This document shows positions 49,790-57,179 of a DNA stretch of 64,000 bases, piece after piece; the first letter of the stretch is position 1; each line of letters opens with the position of its first letter. This DNA is from Providencia vermicola. GTDB taxonomy: Bacteria; Pseudomonadota; Gammaproteobacteria; Enterobacterales; Enterobacteriaceae. A program made the position numbers and the translations under genes. Below the pieces are notes generated by a model. That model made no database searches. It was given only the letters and a program-made list of their open reading frames with translations, and had not been told where the DNA came from. Location of the stretch: positions 1,677,001-1,741,000 of the forward strand of contig NZ_CP048796.1 in the NCBI RefSeq assembly GCF_010748935.1, in the 5' to 3' direction.

Positions 49790-49945
49790 ATTTAACCAAC
49801 TATTTTTGTTTTGATTAAATGGCACGGATACGTATTTCATCTAATCTTGCATAATAGCATAATTATGAGCATAAATAAGATTTAAAGCTCATAGATATAA
49901 CATAAATTTACTTTTTGATAGAGAAGAAAACTTAATTTCACAGAA
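49790..49945 (-). pseudogene. Degenerate 5' fragment of the FAD oxidoreductase gene
   Basis: Matches 48136-48325, covering the first roughly 17 codons of the oxidoreductase and its upstream region: TTTAACCAAC-ATTTTT-TTTTGATTAAATGGCAC is shared, then CGTATTTCATC, then AATAG-AT, and finally GATAG-GAAGAAAAC. Most of the gene body is missing. Confidence 0.75.
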
Positions 49946-50074
49946 AACAGAGAGTACTCGTGTGGTCACAGAGTCATAAAACGAGGCATAGTATTTTCAT
50001 AAATACTGTCTCTAGCGAATGTATAAATCTTCCATTAATCATCAGGTATCTGCTGGTTTCTTTGCCAATAGGGC

Positions 50075-50110
50075 AATAGAGAATCCCTATCTTAGCGGGA
50101 ATTCTCTATT
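50075..50110 (-). terminator. Hairpin after the M48 peptidase gene
   Basis: A stem of about 13 bp (AATAGAGAATCCC / GGGAATTCTCTATT, one bulged A) with a 9-nt loop, 24 bp past the stop codon. T-run is weak. Confidence 0.5.
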
Positions 50111-50133
50111 TAGTGATTAATCAAGGGAGGTTA

Positions 50134-51174
50134 TTAGTGTTTTTCACTCTCATTATTGGTTTTAGACGCATTTATCATATTTAAGCGCTCTTTCCATAGA
50201 GGATGGGTACTTAATAACTTACTATTCATTTCAGGTGATATGTTAGCCAACTTTATAAATATTGACTCCATCATCGCTAATGGCCGTTCTTGTTTTAACA
50301 TATGCTCAATGGCAAATTGGTCAGCTTCTAATTCCATATCTCGAGAGTAGTTCAATGCCATTAATTGATTACCTGAATTTAACAATATCTCTTCAATTCC
50401 CGATGATTTACGCAGTATCCACATGCTGACAAATTTTAACGATGACGAATTCACTAAAGAGTTCATTATGTGATGATGATAATGGTGCCCCATTTCATGC
50501 AATAAAACGGAAACGAGTTCATTTTCATCTTCAATTAAGTTAACTAGCTCATCAGTAATAATAATTGTACCATCAGTTAATGTTAAGGCGTTGGCTTGTT
50601 TCGGATAGTCTCTAAAAATAAGCTGTGGCTTTAACTGATAGTGATTAAATTCTTTAGGCGTAATTCTGTCAAATAGGGCTTTAAGTTCTCGCTGCTTTTT
50701 TAATGGCAATTTACTTGGTTCAAGTACACTTTTATCTAACAGGACAAGTGTTTCTTGACCAAGGTCTTTTTGAATTTGAACAGGCGTCTCTTTAGCAATA
50801 ACCGATGCCATTGATGGCAGAAAGAATTGGAAAAAGAGATATACCATAGGAATAATACAGGCGAGTAAATAAAGGCTAGCCATTTTATAGCGTTCTAAAA
50901 AGTGAATAACACCAAAATGGAGCTTGCTTTTTTTCAAAACAAGCTTGTTACGTAACTTTTGCTCTTTTTCACAGATAAAGCATCCACCATCAGAAAAATA
51001 GATAGAGTCTGGTAGTGATCCTAGCGGCTCTGATAAACGAATATCTTGATATGCATATGTTTTAACTTCATCGTTTACATGAAGGATGATTTGATGATTA
51101 TCATTATCTAACTCAATAAAGGCACTGTGTTTCAGTGCCTTTTTATTATAAGTATATTCACCCGCTATGTTCAC
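50134..51174 (-). CDS. M48 family (HtpX/Oma1-like) metallopeptidase
   Basis: Membrane-associated zinc peptidase. The zinc motif HEMGH is visible at residues 226-230 in SVLLHEMGHHYHHH, and the third ligand lies in MELEADQFAIEH (about residue 280). One clear transmembrane segment (SLYLLACIIPMVYLFFQFFLP) spans about residues 100-120. The N-terminal 95 residues, with a CFIC pair near residue 65, form a separate domain. Its start overlaps the stop of the YjgN-like gene by 4 bp, so the two are translationally coupled; YjgN/DUF898 and M48 genes are often adjacent in Gammaproteobacteria. Substrates unknown. Confidence 0.85.
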   Translation of the reverse strand: MNIAGEYTYNKKALKHSAFIELDNDNHQIILHVNDEVKTYAYQDIRLSEPLGSLPDSIYFSDGGCFICEKEQKLRNKLVLKKSKLHFGVIHFLERYKMASLYLLACIIPMVYLFFQFFLPSMASVIAKETPVQIQKDLGQETLVLLDKSVLEPSKLPLKKQRELKALFDRITPKEFNHYQLKPQLIFRDYPKQANALTLTDGTIIITDELVNLIEDENELVSVLLHEMGHHYHHHIMNSLVNSSSLKFVSMWILRKSSGIEEILLNSGNQLMALNYSRDMELEADQFAIEHMLKQERPLAMMESIFIKLANISPEMNSKLLSTHPLWKERLNMINASKTNNESEKH

Positions 51175-52403
51175 AACGATAATCCAAAGTCGAAGGAATC
51201 AAGCGTTTCATCATGAAAAGAATTGGCATCAGTCTCATCATGAGCGAGTTCATTTTCTAGAGACATATCACCTGTAATTTTAGTATTTATGGCGAAATAT
51301 CGTGCATAGCGAATTTGAGCAATCGGTGTCGCTAGCCCTAGCGTAAATATAATAATAAGACTATTAGAGAACAGTAGAATAAGATAAGAAAAATAGGTTA
51401 TGGATGAGCTAAATTTTAGCTCGTTACTGAACTCTAATTTATTGAAAAACTCACGTCTCATCATGAGGTGAATGTAACTATAAGAGAGTAACAACCCCAC
51501 GTAAAAGTACAGATATATGAATAAAAACATGAAAATAGGCATTTCCGATTCGCTGGCGCTGTTTTTGTATATTGCAATGGCCTCTGCTATAGAGATGATG
51601 CTAAACCCGCTTAAGATGATGAAAGGGAGCAGTATTAAAAACGCGATACTATAAATTTTAGCAACTGCTCGATAATTCATTTGTAGTTTAAATGCGGATT
51701 TTCCAAAGTAAAAGTTATTGGCAAAATACTCATACAATTGTTTTGTTCTTATTGCGGAAACTACATATATAGAGATAACGATTAAAAATAAAGTAACGTA
51801 TGTGCCGATTAAATATTTACTATAATGTAAATGGTCATAGCTATTCGATGAATTAAATATAATGATTAAACTTACAATATTTCCTATTAAGAAAGAAACA
51901 CCTGCGCCAACTAATAAAAGTAAGAGTGGAAGAATGAAAAAGTGCCAATATCCTTTTTTATAGCTACCGAGAAAATTAAATCTTACATTTCTATAGCTTG
52001 TCATAATGGCATGGAAACGGCATGAGCGAATAATAAAGTAAGGTAGCATCAAGCAAAACAAAAACAGAATAACATATGCTATTGGTAGGTAAATATAGTT
52101 AACGACTAAATATAATGCAAAACAGAAAAATATAATAATCCTAGATATTAGAATACTTACAGGTGAAGCATGATATTCAAGGCGTGAGCCATTAATCTCA
52201 GTGTTACCTAAGAAGTAGCGTCGGGTTCTGACGGTGGCCCACGCTGAATAGATACCTAGAGTGAGTATCGTCAATAAAACATTCACTATCCATATAAAGA
52301 AATACTCAGTATTATCACCATGAAATTTAACATGATGGACTTGACTACGCATATCTTCCTTTTCAATATCAATATCCAAAAGGTTTTTTGTTACATTTTC
52401 CAT
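51171..52403 (-). CDS. YjgN-like (DUF898) inner-membrane protein
   Basis: Polytopic membrane protein of unknown function, related to E. coli YjgN. Family blocks are visible: VKFHGDNTEYFFIWIVNVLLTILTLGIYSAWATVRTRRYFLGNTEI near the N-terminus and the related TLGLATPIAQIRYARYFAINTKI near the C-terminus, indicating an internal duplication. It has about seven or eight hydrophobic segments. ATG 52403 (MENVTKNLL) is preferred over the ATA-containing upstream start at 52412; both are close. The C-terminal tail is acidic. It is coupled to the downstream M48 peptidase. Confidence 0.85.
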   Translation of the reverse strand: MENVTKNLLDIDIEKEDMRSQVHHVKFHGDNTEYFFIWIVNVLLTILTLGIYSAWATVRTRRYFLGNTEINGSRLEYHASPVSILISRIIIFFCFALYLVVNYIYLPIAYVILFLFCLMLPYFIIRSCRFHAIMTSYRNVRFNFLGSYKKGYWHFFILPLLLLLVGAGVSFLIGNIVSLIIIFNSSNSYDHLHYSKYLIGTYVTLFLIVISIYVVSAIRTKQLYEYFANNFYFGKSAFKLQMNYRAVAKIYSIAFLILLPFIILSGFSIISIAEAIAIYKNSASESEMPIFMFLFIYLYFYVGLLLSYSYIHLMMRREFFNKLEFSNELKFSSSITYFSYLILLFSNSLIIIFTLGLATPIAQIRYARYFAINTKITGDMSLENELAHDETDANSFHDETLDSFDFGLSL

Positions 52404-53274
52404 AAAGATCACTCTATTTATGTTTTATTTATAGCACGCTTGAGGAGTAAAAAGTAACTTACACGCAGACAATTAGGTTGAAACTAATGAGATATAACGC
52501 ATAGTGATGTATATTTAGATGAAAATAATAGTGGTAATGAATTTTCAGTATAAAACACAGTAAGCTAAATATGACTCAACAGTTTATTCGTTAAAGGTGT
52601 AAATTCCCAATTTTACCAATCACAAATTTTGTGACTTAATCTAAATTATTATTAAGTGAAACTCAATATAAATAAATCATCATGTGGAGGGTTATCTTCA
52701 TAAAAGGATAATTTATGGTTATTTTATTGACATTAATAGGGTAAAATAGTGAATTCAAGAATTATCCTATTTTGAGTGAATACACGGTATTGCTCATACT
52801 TTGTGTGAAACACATCTGGATTTGGTGAGTTTTGTCATGAAATAGAATGTGTTCTTTTTAGATATAGAGGGTACCGATACTATAAGTATTTCTTTTATAT
52901 TTGGCGACAATAGCATTTTTGATTTATCGATTATGTTGGTTTAATATGGATAGTTGTCACTCTCCATTTATCTAAGGAAATAGAATAAGAGGTTGTACAG
53001 TAGCTACCAGATACAAAGGATATCTCTTCTAGAGATAGAAGATTTGTATTGATGTTACTTAGCTAATGAATCATGAAAAATAGATATAGGTTATTTAGAC
53101 TAGAAGATATTAATTATGGTTAATTTTATTCACCATTCAAAATGTCAATTCAGTTAGCAGCAAGAAACATCCGAACGTTGTAAGGTAATTTATATCTTTT
53201 TAGTTAAATGGATATAACGAGCTCTTAGATAGGCTTTGTTGTTTTGTGATTTACTATGAGTTAGTGAGGTTTTA
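52404..53274. other. AT-rich gene-free region upstream of YjgN-like gene
   Basis: About 870 bp of strongly AT-rich sequence between divergent genes. No gene, tRNA or recognisable element was found. It likely contains promoters of both flanking genes. Confidence 0.5.
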
Positions 53275-53781
53275 GTGAAGGTTTGTATTATTGGTATTTC
53301 CGGTGCAGGTAAAACAACATTAGCTAAAAAATTATCAATTAAATTTAATACACCCGCATATGCGTATGATGATGTGTACTGGGATAAAAGCAACGGAGAA
53401 TACATTAAGAATACTCAGGAAGTGATGAATTCACTGATTTCTGACATAAAATCTCAAGGAGGTTGGATAGTTGAAGGGGCTTATGACCGGCGAATGACTC
53501 CATTCTTTGAAGAGTGTTCTTTGATTATCAGATTAAAGACCCCATATAGGGTATGTGCGTTCAGAATAATAAAGCGGTTTCTATTAGCAAGAATCGCAAG
53601 ACAAAAACCTAAGGAAACGTTGCTAAACACAATTGAATTGCTTCGTTTTGCAAAGAAATTTGATAACAAGCTAGATATCTTTTTTAATTCAAATCAATCA
53701 CTACTTCAAAAAGTGGTTGAAGTGAATGATATCAACCAGTGCTCACTGGCAATCAACAAACATTTCATTGAAACTGCATAG
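53275..53781 (+). CDS. P-loop nucleotide kinase-like protein (adenylate-kinase-like, FlaR/topology-modulation type)
   Basis: Small P-loop NTPase of 168 residues. Walker A is IIGISGAGKTTLAKKL (about residues 5-20), followed by the aspartate pair YAYDDVYWDKSN and the WIVEGAYDRRM region typical of the AAA_18/topology modulation protein group. LIIRLKTPYRVCAFRIIKRFLLAR is the basic lid-like segment. It starts with GTG. No operon partner is apparent. Likely substrate is a nucleotide or small metabolite. Confidence 0.7.
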   Translation: MKVCIIGISGAGKTTLAKKLSIKFNTPAYAYDDVYWDKSNGEYIKNTQEVMNSLISDIKSQGGWIVEGAYDRRMTPFFEECSLIIRLKTPYRVCAFRIIKRFLLARIARQKPKETLLNTIELLRFAKKFDNKLDIFFNSNQSLLQKVVEVNDINQCSLAINKHFIETA

Positions 53782-54074
53782 TATGAAAGGGGAGTAATGT
53801 CATTTCCTATGTTGCAAATAGTAACCTTTAAGTGCTCCTTACAAGCTCAACTCTTTAGTATTTCCGTATAATCACATAACGTATGTATTAGTGTACAGTG
53901 TGAATTAGGATGCGTTATGCGAGTCTAGAGCACATGCTTGGTTATTCTGAATATTCGTCATAAAAAGGAAATGAATATCAGCGTATCCAAAAATGCTCTA
54001 CTTTTAGCATCCACTTTTTTTTGCGACATAAAATATTATTATGGAAATAGGTAATTATTGAGTAAGAGGTCAGA

Positions 54075-54677
54075 ATGTTTAATGTCGCGATTGTTATTTT
54101 CGATGAGTTTACGGATATTGATTATTTTTTGATGCGGGATATTTTTGGTCGTTGTCGTGAGGACTGGAATGTCAGCGTTTTGGGAACCAAGCCTTATCAC
54201 ACCTCGACGCTTGGGCAAAAAGTCGACACGGATGGACATGTCTCATTAGCAAATCAAGCTGATGTTGTTTTATTTAGTAGTGGCCAGCAAGGTATTCCTA
54301 ATGCCCTTGCAGATGAAGATTTTATGCGATCTTTTAAGCTTGATAGTCAGCGACAAATTATTGGTTCTATTTGTGCAGGTTCCTTTATTTTGCATCAACT
54401 TGGCCTATTGGATAATACCCAAGCGACGACACACCCAGATGCAAAAAATGCATTGATAAGCATGGGGGCAGATGTTGAAGATAAGCCTCTTGTTATTCGT
54501 GGTAATATTGGTACTGCTGGTGGTTGTTTATCGGCATTATATTTAACGGGATGGATTGCAGAAAAGCTTTTTGATAGTAATAAACGCCGAGAAATGCATC
54601 GCCAGATACTCCCCGCAAACCAACACGAGTTATATGAAAAAATGATTGTAGATGCGATCGCAGAAGCCAAAATATAG
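54075..54677 (+). CDS. DJ-1/PfpI family protein
   Basis: The 200-residue protein has the DJ-1/PfpI fold: DVVLFSSGQQG near residue 63 and the nucleophile elbow IIGSICAGSFIL, with Cys100 as the reactive cysteine. The following LGLLDNTQATTHP resembles the AraC-associated GATase1-like group and isonitrile hydratase. Possible roles are glyoxalase/deglycase, isonitrile hydratase or stress function; it cannot be narrowed. ATG 54075 has AGAGG upstream. Copy B of the 32-bp repeat starts 14 bp after its stop codon. Confidence 0.8.
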   Translation: MFNVAIVIFDEFTDIDYFLMRDIFGRCREDWNVSVLGTKPYHTSTLGQKVDTDGHVSLANQADVVLFSSGQQGIPNALADEDFMRSFKLDSQRQIIGSICAGSFILHQLGLLDNTQATTHPDAKNALISMGADVEDKPLVIRGNIGTAGGCLSALYLTGWIAEKLFDSNKRREMHRQILPANQHELYEKMIVDAIAEAKI

Positions 54678-54690
54678 TGTCATTTTACGT

Positions 54691-54722
54691 TTGTGAGTAT
54701 TTAAAATATAGAATAGGGCGCA
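54691..54722 (+). repeat. 32-bp direct repeat, copy B
   Basis: Same as copy A (49495-49526) except one base (GGGCGCA instead of GGTCGCA). It begins right after the DJ-1/PfpI gene and is followed by TTTGATTTGCCCCAAAAAGT, which resembles the terminal sequence of some IS3-family elements. Confidence 0.85.
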
Positions 54723-54792
54723 TTTGATTTGCCCCAAAAAGTTGGATGCTTTTAATTTAACGTAAAGGGTACAGACCATTGTGTGGCCTTTT

Positions 54793-55131
54793 TTATTTCA
54801 CTTGTGAATCTTCTCGCTCAGAAAATGCCTGTAACTCTCTAACGTATCTATTCCATTGTCTCCCTTTTGATTCTTGAGCGTAATCACGAATAGACACAGT
54901 TCGATCATGAGTTATAGACTGATCTACGCGAGAGATTTCAAATATAACAACCGTATTACCGTTAACTAGATAGGTATATATATTCTCACATTGCTCAATC
55001 ATTTCATAAATACAGAATATTGACTTTAATTCGGCTGGGTGCATGATTTGTCTTAAATAAGGGGTTATCACCTCGCTCTGTATTCTGAGAAATTTTTCCA
55101 TATAGCTTTGGTCAATGTGTTTATTGCGCAT
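54793..55131 (-). CDS. Hypothetical 112-residue protein
   Basis: Not recognised. The product is a soluble 112-residue protein, mixed helix/strand (ELKSIFCIYEMIEQCENIYTYLVNGNTVVIFEISRVDQS in the centre), ending in a Glu/Arg-rich tail. Size, isolation and location next to a toxin/immunity relic would suit an orphan immunity or effector-associated protein, but nothing specific supports that. Neighbouring intergenic DNA is AT-rich and contains no operon partner. Confidence 0.45.
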   Translation of the reverse strand: MRNKHIDQSYMEKFLRIQSEVITPYLRQIMHPAELKSIFCIYEMIEQCENIYTYLVNGNTVVIFEISRVDQSITHDRTVSIRDYAQESKGRQWNRYVRELQAFSEREDSQVK

Positions 55132-55182
55132 CGGCGAGGCCCTTGTTCAATTTACATTTTAGATAATGATATATTAATAACA

Positions 55183-55203
55183 CTCACCTAGTGAGGTTTT
55201 TTT
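55183..55203 (+). terminator. Orphan plus-strand terminator
   Basis: Stem CTCAC / GTGAG with a CTA loop, followed by G and seven T. No plus-strand gene ends directly upstream, so it may be the remnant of a deleted gene. Confidence 0.45.
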
Positions 55204-55393
55204 ATTGTAGAAAATAATTAATCACAACGTTCATCATGGTGGCATTTTAATATCATAGGTGCAAAACTTAATAGTCATAACAGTTGCTAGATTCATTGCT
55301 AGCCCCTTGCGTATAGCGAGCATATAAAGTAGTTGAGGAGTCAGCATGAACTACTCAGTAATTTAAAGATGAAAAAGAGAAGAGAGCTTACAA

Positions 55394-55600
55394 ATGTATT
55401 TAAAAGCTGCTAGAGGTACTGGTATTAAAGTTGAAGCTAATGTTAGAAACTTCAATGATCTATTACCAAAAGATATGTTTGATTCTGGTCGCTTAGGCTC
55501 TACAACAACATGGGGTGAAGCTATCACTGGAAGAGTTAGCAATCAAAGCGATAGATTCAGTGAAAATAATCCTTATGGTCAAATGATTCACCAGGAATAA
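55394..55600 (+). CDS. Small protein, likely C-terminal fragment of a polymorphic toxin
   Basis: A 68-residue open frame preceded by GAAGAGAG about 9 nt upstream. The product reads like a toxin C-terminal module: GTGIKVEANVRNFNDLLPKDMFDSGRLG then TTTWGEAITGRVSNQSDRF, hydrophilic and without signal. A TGA lies 24 bp upstream in frame, so no larger toxin body is attached. It is 13 bp before the SUKH gene, the usual order of toxin-immunity pairs in CDI and Rhs loci. Family was not identified; the assignment rests on context and composition. Confidence 0.5.
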   Translation: MYLKAARGTGIKVEANVRNFNDLLPKDMFDSGRLGSTTTWGEAITGRVSNQSDRFSENNPYGQMIHQE

Positions 55601-55613
55601 CAGGTAAAGGTAA

Positions 55614-56008
55614 ATGATTGATAGAACTATGATGTACCAAAATTATTTATACTCAGGATTTTTTTCCCTGAAAGCTTTATCAATTATGTATCAAGAACGG
55701 AATTAGAGAACTTGGAACCGTGGTGGCTGTTTTATTACTCTTCACATTATGTTGATTTTTGGTGTGAGAAAGTCAGAGAACTCTATCCAGAAAGGCGACT
55801 AATTCCTTTTGCTAACTGGAGTTACTCAGATGATATTGTTTGTTTTGACGGTGACAATACATCAGGAGACCCAAAAGTATTCTATGTTCATGCCTTCGCC
55901 TCGGCAGGCTGGGAAGATAGGGGATACACAGATAACTTTACTGAATGGCTGAAAATAGCTCGTCTCGACTCAGAACGCTATAAAGCAGAGCTGGCAAATG
56001 ATGAATAG
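55614..56008 (+). pseudogene. SMI1/KNR4 (SUKH) family immunity protein, frameshifted
   Basis: The 3' part (residues from FPESFINYV on) has the SUKH pattern: LEPWWLFYYSSHY, RRLIPFANWSYSDDIVCFDGDN and KVFYVHAFASAGWEDRGYTDNFTEWL. SUKH proteins are common immunity proteins of polymorphic toxins. A good start exists at 55614 (ATGATTGAT, with AGG 9 nt upstream) but in a different frame. The two frames join at a run of seven T (55659-55665); one additional T would give a continuous protein of about 131 residues, the normal family size. A TTG at 55712 could start a truncated form. It may be a decayed gene, slippage-dependent, or a sequencing error. Confidence 0.7.
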
Positions 56009-56011
56009 TCA

Positions 56012-56554
56012 CTATTCTTGAATAAATTCAGGAGGTACTTGTTCAGATAACCAGACGCCATTATCAGCCTGATAGAATTTAAAGCCCTGTTCGTACATGT
56101 GTAGAGCTCTTATTTTTAGTAGCACTGGTTTTCCATGACGTTGCCCTACCAAAATTGCAGTATGTTCATCTAATGAAAGATGAACATACTGTCGTGACAT
56201 AGGGAATAAACCTTGTTCTCTGATTGTTGGTAAAAATCGTTTAGTTGTTCCATGGTATAAAAAGCGTGGAGGGACTTTTTCTTTATAATCAATATTCACT
56301 TGTTGCGAGGAATGCCCTTGTGAGGCTCTAAGACGTAATCCATCATCTGAGATTGTAAAGCGCTTTTTATCATTATTATCAACGATATTACGAATAAGAG
56401 TATAATCGAGCACATATCCTTTTTTAGCAGAACAAAGGATAAGATCATCTATGACTGCCCACCCTTCTTTATCTAAAGATAGGCCAATGGTCTCTGGTTG
56501 GTGACGTAATATATAACTTAAAAACTTACTGATATTTGTGTTGTTTTTACTCAC
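56012..56554 (-). CDS. kptA: RNA 2'-phosphotransferase KptA (Tpt1 family)
   Basis: Transfers an internal RNA 2'-phosphate to NAD+, giving ADP-ribose 1''-2''-cyclic phosphate. In eukaryotes this finishes tRNA splicing; the bacterial role is unclear. The family pattern is visible: SKFLSYILRHQPETIGLSLDKEGWAVIDDLI at the N-terminus, KKRFTISDDGLRLRASQGHS in the centre, and FLYHGTTKRFLPTIREQGL with VHLSLDEHTA in the C-terminal domain. GTG 56554 is chosen because GAGG lies about 9 nt upstream and gives 180 residues, close to the 184 of E. coli; the frame otherwise extends to 56635 with unrelated residues. It is convergent with the SUKH gene, 3 bp apart. Confidence 0.93.
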   Translation of the reverse strand: MSKNNTNISKFLSYILRHQPETIGLSLDKEGWAVIDDLILCSAKKGYVLDYTLIRNIVDNNDKKRFTISDDGLRLRASQGHSSQQVNIDYKEKVPPRFLYHGTTKRFLPTIREQGLFPMSRQYVHLSLDEHTAILVGQRHGKPVLLKIRALHMYEQGFKFYQADNGVWLSEQVPPEFIQE

Positions 56555-57179
56555 AATAATAGCCTCAAGCAACGTCGGACACTGTGAAATAGATAGTGGT
56601 GAACACCATTGGACTAGGTTCAGTTCCACCAACATTTTATAAATATGATCAATGGTGAACTAAAAAGAGATCTTAGCCCCACACTAGGCTTTCCTTAGTC
56701 TCTTCTTTCCCCCTCAGCCAGCTGCATAATCAACTGTCCGGCTTGGCGAATGAGGGTACCACCAATACTCTCTCTTAAAAATAGGTTATGTCAATTTAGC
56801 TGTGTTTCGTTTGGTATAGCATGAAGAGTTACTGAGATTGGCTTGATGAGGTTTTTGTTTAAGTGGGAATAGCTTGGTTTAGCTCACCATAACCCTACAG
56901 GTTTCGAATTTAACTATTAACCTTATTGATAATAAAGGATATTTTTTGTTAACTCATGAGTTTCAATTTAGCTCCTAAATGCATTTATATGGATTTTGAA
57001 GTCGCACCTGGTATTTTTCGTTACGGCGAAAAACATCGTGTGGGTTTATGGAACAGAATCGTACTGGTTACCAACTTCAAGATTTGTTAAAAAATGAGAT
57101 ATGTCTAATTGTTATTTATGTAAAATTATGTCATTTTTTGTCTTGATATTTAACTTAGTCAAAACAACAAATACACGTA
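56555..57179. other. kptA-tpsB intergenic region
   Basis: About 625 bp. On the minus strand, 56695-56790 holds a short coding remnant of about 31 codons ending in TAA (GTLIRQAGQLIMQLAEGERRD at the end), preceded by a stop, which looks like the tail of a lost gene. On the plus strand a 32-codon frame at 56992-57090 has no supporting evidence. The promoter of the two-partner secretion operon must lie here or in the AT-rich 60 bp before 57180. Confidence 0.45.

Larger units (their letters stand above)
49326..50133. other. Decayed mosaic region with partial gene copies
   Basis: About 800 bp without a gene. It holds one copy of a 32-bp direct repeat (49495-49526), a degenerate fragment of the anion permease 3' end (about 49620-49730), a degenerate fragment of the FAD oxidoreductase 5' end and leader (about 49790-49945), and an imperfect hairpin at 50075-50110 that may end the M48/YjgN transcript. 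Confidence 0.7.
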
